The translations under genes were made by a program, and so were the position numbers. The notes beneath the pieces are model-generated. The model did no database searches, was not told where the DNA came from, and worked only from the letters and a program-made list of their open reading frames with translations. DNA of 19,988 bases from Treponema sp. (GTDB lineage: Bacteria > Spirochaetota > Spirochaetia > Treponematales > UBA12059), in the NCBI GenBank assembly GCA_012517645.1, contig JAAYUR010000297.1:1-19988 (forward strand), given 5' to 3'. Of this stretch, positions 13,976-19,988 are shown one piece after another; position 1 is the first letter of the stretch; every line of letters starts with the position of its first letter.

Positions 13976-15076
13976 TCAGGGTGACGGATCGTTCTGGGAA
14001 TCCCGTACGCCGCGGCCCGCCCGGGGAGACCGGGGATCGGCGGGAAACTCCAACAGGAACCGCGTCCCCCCGTCCCGGGACCAGGAAACCGCACCTCCCA
14101 GCCGGGCCGCCAGGCTCCGGATGATCCGGACTCCCAGGCCGCCTGCGCGCGCCGGTCCGTCGGGGGTATCCGGGTTGAATCCGGGTCCCTCGTCCCGGAC
14201 CTCCAGGACCCAGGAGTCTCCGACCCGGTCCAAGGATACCCGGATGGCCCCGCCCGTAGGCCTCGCGCCGTATTTCCAGGCGTTGGCCACCGCCTCGTTC
14301 AGGATCAGTCCCAGGGGGACCGCCGTCTCCGCGGGAAGGCGGAGTCCTTCGGAGCGGACGGTCGCTTCGATCCGGGGACCCAGCCCCGCCTCGGAGTCAT
14401 AGACCGCCAGGATGTCCTCAAGGTACTCAACGGGGTCGATCTCCGCGGGTTCAGCCTCTCCGAACATACGGTCATGGGCCCGGGCGATCGCGAAGACCCG
14501 GGCCAGCAGCCGGTCCGCGGCATCCCGGAACTCCGGATTTTCGGACCGGTTCCTCTGGAGCTGGATCAGGCTCTTGATCACGTTCAGGTTGTTCTTGACC
14601 CGATGGTTCAGCTCCAGGAGCAGGGCTTCCTTTTCCTCCAGGGCCTTGCGCAGGGATTCCTCGGTCCGGATCCGCCGGGCGATCTCGTCCTGGAGCCGGC
14701 GGAAGTACTCGGCCAGGTAGCCCGAGGCTCCCCCGACCAGGAGGCCGGAGAGTTCCGCGATGAACTTGCTGGCCGGGGAGAAGTCGGGACGCCCGAGCAG
14801 GGCGAAGAGGGCCAGGTTCGCCGGCAGGCCCAGGGCGCCCGCCAGAAGGCCCCCGAACAGGCCGTAGCCGAGGGCGGCGGCCAGGACCGGCAGAAGGACG
14901 AAATAATTGCTGGAAATCTCCAGGCGCAGGCCGAAGGCCAGCACGATGAAGACGTAGACCGCGGCGGCGGCCGCAAGGGACAGCAAGGGACGATCCACGA
15001 AGAGGGCCTTGTGAACCGCCAGGATCCGCCCTGACTGGGTGATTCGGGGATTCCCTTTCCGGAGGCGAAGCCTCAC
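13976..15076 (-). CDS. Membrane-bound HisKA_2-family sensor histidine kinase
   Basis: Predicted 366 aa from GTG at 15076, whose bases overlap the TGA of the aminopeptidase gene; no strong ribosome-binding site is seen, so translational coupling is likely. About four hydrophobic segments (32-50, 56-80, 83-97, 105-123) form the sensor region, with almost no periplasmic domain, so the signal is probably sensed within or at the membrane. A coiled-coil (124-150) leads to the HisKA_2 box with H158 in N-H-R-V-K-N-N. The HATPase_c domain has N-E-A-V-A-N-A-W-K-Y-G from N260, D-E-G-P-G-F at 295-300 and G-G-L-G-V-R-I-I at 312-319. No response regulator is nearby. Numbering shifts if a later start is used. 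Confidence 0.88.
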   Translation of the reverse strand: MRLRLRKGNPRITQSGRILAVHKALFVDRPLLSLAAAAAVYVFIVLAFGLRLEISSNYFVLLPVLAAALGYGLFGGLLAGALGLPANLALFALLGRPDFSPASKFIAELSGLLVGGASGYLAEYFRRLQDEIARRIRTEESLRKALEEKEALLLELNHRVKNNLNVIKSLIQLQRNRSENPEFRDAADRLLARVFAIARAHDRMFGEAEPAEIDPVEYLEDILAVYDSEAGLGPRIEATVRSEGLRLPAETAVPLGLILNEAVANAWKYGARPTGGAIRVSLDRVGDSWVLEVRDEGPGFNPDTPDGPARAGGLGVRIIRSLAARLGGAVSWSRDGGTRFLLEFPADPRSPRAGRGVRDSQNDPSP

Positions 15077-16206
15077 AGCCGCACGATGCGGGAGCGGGTC
15101 AGGGCCTCCGCTCCTCCCGGACCGATCAGGAAATCGTTCTCCAGGCGCACGCCTCCGGCTTCCGGGTCGTAGAGCCCCGGCTCCAGGGTTACCACGTGTC
15201 CCGGGGCCAGGACCCATGTGTTGTCGTCCCGGTTGCGCAGAGCCGGGGCTTCGTGGGCCTCCAGCCCGATCCCGTGTCCCAGGGCATGGGGCATCTTGAA
15301 CCCTTGGTCCGCGAACAGCTCGTCCACCCGCCGGGCGACCTGGATGCTGGGAATCCCCGGACGCAGCATGGCCGCGGCCTCCCTGTAGGCTTCCTCTACC
15401 AGGGAGATCATCCGCTCCTGCCGGGAGGATGGCTTCCCCCGGACGAAGGTCATGGTCACGTCCGTGGTGTAGCCTTCGAGGCGGACGCCGAAATCCAGGA
15501 TGGAAAGCCCCCCGGTTCCGAAGGCGCCGGAAGTGCAGGGCGGAAAGGCGTGGATCCCGAAGGACCGGGCCGGTCCGGCGGCCAGGGTTTCGAACCCCAT
15601 GCCCTCGCAGCCCCGGGTCCGGCTCTCCCGTTCCAGGAAGAGCGCCGCGTCGACCTCGGAGGAAAGGCTTCCGTTCCGGACCCCCGCCTCAAGGGCGTCG
15701 ATCAGTTCGTCCGTTATGGCCGAGGCGCGGCGGTAGACCTCCGTTTCCGCCGAATCCTTGACTGCCCGGAGTCCCCGGGCGAATTCGTCCGCACCGTCTT
15801 CCCGACAGAGGAAGTCGAAGTCCCCACCCTCTTCCGCGTAGCGGATGTATTCCGGGTAGGCCAGGGTGGAGGGGAGCTCCACCTGGGCGCCGGGGCGGAT
15901 GCCCTCCCGGGCCAGGACGCCCAGGACGGCCCGCACGGGTTTCCGCTCGAAGTCCCCGTAGGCCAGGATCTCGTCGGCCCGGGCCAGGGCTTGGGCCATA
16001 TTGACGTCCCAGGAGACCAGGATTCCCCGGCCCTCGGCCGTTACCAGGAGCAGGGAGTCCCCGGGCTGGCCCGTAAGGTACCGGACCGTCGGGTCCCTTC
16101 GGCCCTCCCGGTCCTCGAAGACCGCGGCGGCGATTCCCCGCTCTTTGAGCCAGGCTGCTATCCGGCCTCGGCGGGCCGCGAAGGGTTCGGCGGAAGTGCC
16201 GTTCAT
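15073..16206 (-). CDS. M24-family metallopeptidase (Xaa-Pro aminopeptidase type)
   Basis: Predicted 377 aa. ATG at 16206 overlaps the stop of the HEAT gene (ATGA) and follows AAGGAA by about 5 bases. Residues 8-140 are the creatinase-like N-terminal domain (V-R-Y-L-T-G-Q-P at 41-48 is typical). Residues 150-375 are the pita-bread catalytic domain with the five dinuclear metal ligands in place: D238 (L-D-F-G), D249 (T-T-D-V), H311 (G-H-G-I-G-L), E342 (L-E-P-G-L-Y) and E356 (R-L-E-N-D). Cytosolic enzymes of this type remove an N-terminal residue ahead of proline; substrate specificity toward Xaa-Pro dipeptides is possible given the size. No signal peptide. Confidence 0.92.
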   Translation of the reverse strand: MNGTSAEPFAARRGRIAAWLKERGIAAAVFEDREGRRDPTVRYLTGQPGDSLLLVTAEGRGILVSWDVNMAQALARADEILAYGDFERKPVRAVLGVLAREGIRPGAQVELPSTLAYPEYIRYAEEGGDFDFLCREDGADEFARGLRAVKDSAETEVYRRASAITDELIDALEAGVRNGSLSSEVDAALFLERESRTRGCEGMGFETLAAGPARSFGIHAFPPCTSGAFGTGGLSILDFGVRLEGYTTDVTMTFVRGKPSSRQERMISLVEEAYREAAAMLRPGIPSIQVARRVDELFADQGFKMPHALGHGIGLEAHEAPALRNRDDNTWVLAPGHVVTLEPGLYDPEAGGVRLENDFLIGPGGAEALTRSRIVRL

Positions 16207-17378
16207 GGAATTTCCTTTAGGGCCTCCTGGGCCGCCCGGATCAGGGAATTGGACCATTTTTCGTTCAGCGTGATCGCCGTAAGGGCGGGACGGACCAGGC
16301 GGTTCCGGGTGGCCCCGGCGTACTGGATGGCCGCTGCGGCGATACGGTTGCGGACCTCGTCGGATATGCCCGCTCGCTGCTGTCCGTCCAGGTCCAGGAG
16401 TATCTCCGCCAGGGCCCGCGCGGACGGGTCGGACGCGTCCGTACCCAGGGCCTGGAGGGCCAGCAGACGCTCGTCGATCTCTCCGAGCTTGAAGGCTTCC
16501 CGGATCCAGTCCGTGGAGGACCCTCCCCCGGCCTTCAGGGCCACCAGGGCGCGAAGGCCCCGGATGCGGAGATCCCTGAGCTTGGTTCCCTCCGCACGGT
16601 CCCGGGCCTTGATCTCGATCCCTTTCTGGAGGGCCAGCCGAGCGATCTCGATCTTCTTTTCGTTCGGAGCCTTGGAGGCCGCGTGGAGATCGAAGGCCTT
16701 GAGCTTTCGGTCCAGGGATTCCTCGGCCAGGAGGGCGCGGACCGGTTCGGTGGGATCCTCCGCGAGGAGGGGCAGGCTGCGAAGCGCCTGGTCCCGGACG
16801 CGCCGGCTGTACCAGCCCTCGGAGGCGAAAAAGACCGGGCCGAAGCCCACGGGGTCCCGGAGCTTCTCCAGAGCCAGGATGGCGCCGAAGGCCACCTTCT
16901 CCCCGGCCTCACGGTCCCGGACGGGCTCGAAGTTCAGGTTACGCAGCACCAGGGATATCCGTTCCGCGTATTCCAGGGCCCGCATGCTTCCGAGGGCCAT
17001 CAGGGCCTCCGCCCGGGTCAGGGGATCTTCGCTCTGGTTGAACGCGTCCCAGGCCAGGGGGGCGGCCTCTACGTATCTCGCCGTGCCCAGGGCTCCGATG
17101 ATCGTCCGGACCAGACCGTTCCAGGTCTGCCGGTCCTGGGACCCCTTCGCCACTTCGGGGCCGGATTTCAGAAGGTCATCCAAGATGTATTCCAGGACCG
17201 CGGCGGTTCCGGGATCATCCTTGGAGGCGACCGCCAGGGCCGCGGCCTCCTTCTGACGGAGGGTTTCGGACTGCTGGTATATGCGGCGGTAGATGAAGGT
17301 CATCTCGTCCGCGAACGCCGTGGAGGCTGTCCCGACAAGCAGGACCGCCAGCGCAAGGATTCTAGACGTTCTGTTCAT
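16203..17378 (-). CDS. Periplasmic HEAT-repeat protein
   Basis: Predicted 391 aa. ATG at 17378 (six codons after the first ATG-like codon in the frame) is chosen for its GGAGG 6 bases upstream and because it opens a clean signal peptide ending T-A-F-A at residue 23. The rest is all-helical with repeated A-x-x-A-L-x-x-L patterns (for example around A-L-M-A-L-G-S-M, V-A-F-G-A-I-L-A-L-E-K-L, L-A-L-Q-A-L-G), as in HEAT repeat scaffolds. It probably binds other proteins in the periplasm or at the membrane rather than catalysing a reaction. It begins 14 bases after the YD-lipoprotein stop and overlaps the aminopeptidase start. Confidence 0.82.
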   Translation of the reverse strand: MNRTSRILALAVLLVGTASTAFADEMTFIYRRIYQQSETLRQKEAAALAVASKDDPGTAAVLEYILDDLLKSGPEVAKGSQDRQTWNGLVRTIIGALGTARYVEAAPLAWDAFNQSEDPLTRAEALMALGSMRALEYAERISLVLRNLNFEPVRDREAGEKVAFGAILALEKLRDPVGFGPVFFASEGWYSRRVRDQALRSLPLLAEDPTEPVRALLAEESLDRKLKAFDLHAASKAPNEKKIEIARLALQKGIEIKARDRAEGTKLRDLRIRGLRALVALKAGGGSSTDWIREAFKLGEIDERLLALQALGTDASDPSARALAEILLDLDGQQRAGISDEVRNRIAAAAIQYAGATRNRLVRPALTAITLNEKWSNSLIRAAQEALKEIP

Positions 17379-17392
17379 TCCGTTCCTCCGGA

Positions 17393-18244
17393 TCATTCGT
17401 AGTAGACCACGGTCCGTTCTTCGGTGCGGAACCCGTATTCGAAGACGCGGATGTCCCGGATCCGGCCCGAAGCGTCGTACAGGGTGGATTTCGCCGGGGC
17501 TCCCTCGGGACCCTTCTCGTAGACCCTACGGCGTTCCACCCGGCCGTCTCCGCGCTCCAAACGCTCCTCGGCCAGGAAGTCCCCGTCATACACGAAGCGC
17601 TCCCTCTGGGCCACGGCCCCCGCGGGGTCGAAGGTGATCCGGAGAACGAGCCTGCCCGCGGAGTCGTATTCATGCTCCACCCGTCCCGCGGGGCCCTCGG
17701 CGGAATCCTTGAGGATAACCACGGCCAGACGTCCCGCCGTGTACGAGTACTCCGAAATCGCCAGAAGCGCTCCGGCCCCGTTGTATACCCTGCGGCTGGT
17801 GCGAAGCCCCGAGGCGTCGTATTCGTACCGCACCGAAGATTGGGGATTCCCCTTGGAGTCGGCGACGGTCTCCTGGATGACCCGGCCCGAGGCGTCGACC
17901 TTGAACTCCGTGCGCGTCCTGAGCTTGCCCTCGTAGTCGAAGAGGGAGACGGATGTCGGAACGGTTCCGGAGTATTCATAGACCGACCGTTCCGTAGGCT
18001 CGGCCCGGGACGGCTCTTGGACCCGCTTCTCCAGAAGGAGCTTGAGGGCCGAGTCGTAGGTATAGCTGACGGTCCGGTCCAGGATCCCGTCGGCGAAGTA
18101 GGAGTCTTCCTTGATCAGAACCGGCACCCGGACGGTTTCGATCCGCTCCTTGCGCTGGGGCTCCGGGGCCTTGTCCGGCGGCGCGCTGACGCAACCCAAC
18201 AGGGCAATCGGGAGCAGGATCGCCAAGACGAGGAGTTTCTTCAT
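17393..18244 (-). CDS. Lipoprotein with YD/RHS-like repeats
   Basis: Predicted 283 aa. ATG at 18244 follows AGGAGG by 8 bases. A lipoprotein signal ends in L-L-G-C with the acylated Cys at residue 18, then a Pro-rich linker. From about residue 55 the chain is made of short beta-type repeats carrying Y-D-x-x-G-x-[LIV] units, clearest at 142-148, 193-199 and 256-262, with looser copies at 101-107 and 117-122. This is the YD motif of RHS and tRNA-nuclease-toxin shells, but far too short for a toxin cage and without a toxin end; it more likely forms a small beta-sheet surface structure like the MORN/YD antitoxin-type proteins. The gene leads the HEAT-aminopeptidase-kinase set. Longer readings of this frame upstream are antisense to the FecR gene. 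Confidence 0.82.
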   Translation of the reverse strand: MKKLLVLAILLPIALLGCVSAPPDKAPEPQRKERIETVRVPVLIKEDSYFADGILDRTVSYTYDSALKLLLEKRVQEPSRAEPTERSVYEYSGTVPTSVSLFDYEGKLRTRTEFKVDASGRVIQETVADSKGNPQSSVRYEYDASGLRTSRRVYNGAGALLAISEYSYTAGRLAVVILKDSAEGPAGRVEHEYDSAGRLVLRITFDPAGAVAQRERFVYDGDFLAEERLERGDGRVERRRVYEKGPEGAPAKSTLYDASGRIRDIRVFEYGFRTEERTVVYYE

Positions 18245-18304
18245 GGCACAGTCCTCCTGGAGATATACGCCAGGTTCGCGCGGGAACCTCGGGCGTGAAA
18301 ACGG

Positions 18305-18346
18305 TATTTTACCGACTCCGGTGTAAAAAGTGTTATATACTATAAA
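18305..18346. promoter_or_regulatory. AT-rich divergent promoter/operator region between the two lipoprotein genes
   Basis: The 156-base gap 18245-18400 contains two inverted repeats: TTTTAC (18307-18312) facing GTAAAA (18323-18328), and TTATA-TAC-TATAA at 18333-18345. TATACT and TATAAA on + and TAAAAT, TATAGT on - could be -10 boxes for either gene, but no -35 box fits at proper spacing. The AT content contrasts with the surroundings. A shared regulator is inferred, not shown. Confidence 0.4.
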
Positions 18347-18400
18347 GGGTCGGGAATTCCAGCGCCAGGCTCGGTCACCTTGCTTGCCCCGGAGGACCTC

Positions 18401-19762
18401 ATGAAAATCCTGCGAATATCGATCCTCGCGTTCCTTGCCGGAGCGGCCCTGATCCTCTCGAGCTGCGGCCCCCGTTCGGACGCCCCGGTTCCTCCCGCCC
18501 CGGCCGCCCGGGAACCCGGGGCCGTGTCCGCACCCCCCGAAGCTCCCGGCGCCGGACCGGCCGGAGCCTCTCAGCCCTCCGGCGCCGCCGGGGCTTCCGG
18601 GGCGAACGTGGCCGGGCCGGGGCCCTCCGCGGAAGCTCCCGTGCTCCCGTCTTCGGGAACCTCCTCCGCGGTCCCGGCGGGGACGGCCCCGGAATCCGCG
18701 CCCAAGACCCGCCGTCGGATCGGGGAAATCGTCTATGCCGAGGGTACGGTCACCCTCCATCGGGGAGGGGCGGAACCCCGGCCCGTGGACATCGGGGACT
18801 CGGTGGAGAACTTCGACGTCCTCCAGACGGGCCCGAAGAGCCGAGCCACCCTGGAACTCGCCCCCGGCAGCCCCGGGGGCGCGGAGATCCGACTGGCGGA
18901 GAATACGGCCTTCTACTACGAGTCCGCCCTCGCGGACGACGAGGCCCGCCGGACGGTGCTCCAGCTCCTGGCCGGATCCGTGGCCGTGAAGGTGGAGAAG
19001 CTCGCGGACGGCCGATTCAAGGTCGGCACGGACAGCGCCGTCCTGGGGGTCCGGGGCACCACCTTCATCGTGAACACCATTCCGGACGGCGCTCTGCTGG
19101 TGACCTGCGCGGAGGGACGCGTCGAGGTCACCGACGATTCCGGCGAGCGGGGCTATGCCCAGCCCGGCCGGGTCGTCTCCCAACAACCGGGCGAATCCGT
19201 CAAGGAGGACTTGGTAGCCCTGGAAAGCTTGGCGGATTTCCGGGTTTCCTGGGTGGACGACAGCCTAAAGTCCCTGGAAGCCCGGGCCCCCCGGGTCATA
19301 GCCGGCTTGGCCGGCCGCTACACGGAAGCCCTCCCCGCCTTCGAGGCCGCCTATGCCAAGTTGAAGGCCCAGGGACCCGTGCTGGATGCCTGGGCGGTTG
19401 CCCGGGATGCCGGAGGCGAACCCAAGTTCACGGACTGGATACCCGAGAAGAAGGCCGTGGCCCCCGTCCTCTTCGACTGCCTTGCGGCCTTGTTCAAGCT
19501 GGAGCGGCCCCTCTTCCGCCTGCAGGAGCTCTCCGCCCTGCACGACCGGGGCGTCGGGACCGGGACCCTTCCCGACGGACGGACCACGGCCGCCCTTTTC
19601 GGGACCTACCGGGCGGAAGCCCCGGGGCTGGCCGCCAGGCTTGCCTACGTGCGCCGGTCCCTGCTCTTGTTCAAGTGGGCATCCGCCGGCTCGCCCCTGG
19701 GCCAGTTCTTCGGCTCCAAGGCGGAGTCCCTGGGGAGCGGGGGCCTGTTCCTGGAGGACTAG
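18401..19762 (+). CDS. FecR-domain lipoprotein
   Basis: Predicted 453 aa. ATG at 18401 follows GGAGG by 5 bases; the earlier codon at 18380 has no ribosome-binding site. The signal ends L-S-S-C with the lipidated Cys at residue 22. Residues 23-102 are a Pro/Ala/Gly/Ser-rich, disordered linker. Residues 107-250 form a FecR domain: G-E-I-V-Y-A-E-G-T-V at 108-117, a D-x-L-Q-T-G turn at 139-144, then V-G-T-D-S-A-V-L-G-V-R-G-T-T-F at 208-222, the most conserved FecR segment, and V-E-V at 241-243. Residues 270-453 are mostly helical and unrecognised. There is no sigma factor or TonB receptor here, so this is not a classical FecIR system; stand-alone FecR lipoproteins are thought to be structural or ligand-binding outer-surface or periplasmic proteins. 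Confidence 0.9.
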   Translation: MKILRISILAFLAGAALILSSCGPRSDAPVPPAPAAREPGAVSAPPEAPGAGPAGASQPSGAAGASGANVAGPGPSAEAPVLPSSGTSSAVPAGTAPESAPKTRRRIGEIVYAEGTVTLHRGGAEPRPVDIGDSVENFDVLQTGPKSRATLELAPGSPGGAEIRLAENTAFYYESALADDEARRTVLQLLAGSVAVKVEKLADGRFKVGTDSAVLGVRGTTFIVNTIPDGALLVTCAEGRVEVTDDSGERGYAQPGRVVSQQPGESVKEDLVALESLADFRVSWVDDSLKSLEARAPRVIAGLAGRYTEALPAFEAAYAKLKAQGPVLDAWAVARDAGGEPKFTDWIPEKKAVAPVLFDCLAALFKLERPLFRLQELSALHDRGVGTGTLPDGRTTAALFGTYRAEAPGLAARLAYVRRSLLLFKWASAGSPLGQFFGSKAESLGSGGLFLED

Positions 19763-19763
19763 G

Positions 19764-19819
19764 CGTGAAGCACGGGGTGTCCAATTGATGATCGACTGTC
19801 GGACACCACGTGCTTCACG
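19764..19819. repeat. 56-bp inverted repeat (19-nt arms, 18-nt loop)
   Basis: Arms 19764-19782 and 19801-19819 pair at 18 of 19 positions, with a single G/A mismatch between the CGTGAAGCACG/CGTGCTTCACG and GGTGTCC/GGACACC blocks. The outer blocks are themselves hairpin-prone (CGTG...CACG). It begins one base after the FecR stop codon. No T-run follows on +, so it is an unusual terminator if it is one; a mobile-element end, REP-like repeat or recombination site are alternatives. Confidence 0.6.
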
Positions 19820-19873
19820 GCAACGAAGCCCTTCCGGCTACGTCGGTATAGCCCGGCCGGGCCGGGGCTAGAG

Positions 19874-19988
19874 GTGGACTTGGAGCATCTGCCCCGGGAA
19901 TGGCGGGGACTACGGCTCGCGAAGATCCTCGCGGAAGGCCGGCTCCGCGGGGCGGTCCGGTTCAGCAAAGGTCCGGGGTTGCGTGCGC
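19874..19988 (+). CDS. Possible 5' fragment of an unidentified gene (runs off window)
   Basis: From 19769 to the right edge one + frame stays open with G/C-rich third positions, reading from a GTG at 19874: V-D-L-E-H-L-P-R-E-W-R-G-L-R-L-A and onward. No ATG lies in the frame and no convincing ribosome-binding site precedes the GTG, so the true start is unknown. I recognise no family. It could also be chance in GC-rich DNA. Confidence 0.22.
   Translation, partial: MDLEHLPREWRGLRLAKILAEGRLRGAVRFSKGPGLRA

Noticed and set aside
15196..17256. 686-residue open frame on + antisense to the aminopeptidase and HEAT genes
   Set aside because: The minus strand carries all five M24 metal ligands and HEAT patterns; the + frame crosses both genes and shows only shadow composition.
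18245..19186. N-terminal extension of the YD lipoprotein frame
   Set aside because: A lipoprotein signal and AGGAGG place the start at 18244; the extension is antisense to the FecR gene.
19759..19968. 69-residue minus-strand frame at the right edge
   Set aside because: Passes through the inverted repeat, has shadow-like Arg/Ser composition and no ribosome-binding site.
1..19988. tRNA, rRNA, CRISPR or insertion-sequence genes
   Set aside because: No cloverleaf-like sequence, ribosomal RNA signature, regular spacer-repeat array or transposase motif was seen by eye; a covariance-model scan was not possible.

Overview
The window is strongly GC-rich and densely packed. Reading frames often share stop and start bases (TTGA, GTGA, ATGA), and two convergent pairs share stop-codon bases. 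Several exported proteins (two lipoproteins with clear lipoboxes, Sec signal peptides, Tat signals) point to a diderm bacterium. The mix of FecR and YD-type lipoproteins, HEAT protein, HisKA_2 kinases and a short secreted protein with an N-F-P-V-G-x-W-L-D motif resembles what I remember from high-GC spirochaetes. That assignment is inference; a deltaproteobacterium-like lineage is not excluded. No rRNA, tRNA, CRISPR array or transposase was seen.

Region 1 (1-3255). The 3' end of a CrtI/phytoene-dehydrogenase-like flavoprotein gene runs in from the left on +. Converging on it is a minus-strand pair: a Tat-exported DUF362 protein, and a 561-residue membrane polyferredoxin that looks like NapH fused to NapG. 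Upstream is an unlisted 44-codon gene for a Lys/Ala/Pro-rich basic protein with its own ribosome-binding site and candidate promoter.

Region 2 (3380-5822). Two minus-strand secreted proteins: a 122-aa hypothetical, and a CsgG-like protein with an unrecognised C-terminal domain. Then, on +, a soluble HisKA_2 histidine kinase behind an AT-rich leader.

Region 3 (5697-8750). A complete biotin-uptake operon on minus, birA-bioY-bioM-bioN, with every junction overlapping. A BirA-type operator (two GTTAAC half-sites 17 bp apart) lies just downstream of a TATAAT box, so the operon is predicted to be autoregulated by BirA and biotin. The bioN tail overlaps the kinase gene antisense by 126 bp.

Region 4 (8825-13073). 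A two-gene cyclic-di-GMP module on +: a PilZ protein fused to acyltransferase-like domains, overlapping a membrane sensor with GAF and HD-GYP (c-di-GMP phosphodiesterase) domains. This is the most interesting candidate system: a second-messenger effector and its likely degrading enzyme in one transcript.

Region 5 (13070-18244, minus). A SAM-dependent methyltransferase gene with a good promoter, preceded by a tightly coupled four-gene set: YD-motif lipoprotein, HEAT-repeat periplasmic protein, M24 aminopeptidase, and a membrane HisKA_2 kinase.

Region 6 (18245-19988). An AT-rich divergent intergenic region with palindromes, a FecR-domain lipoprotein gene on +, a striking 56-bp inverted repeat right after its stop codon, and a possible truncated gene at the right edge. 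No stretch over 300 bases lacks a gene.
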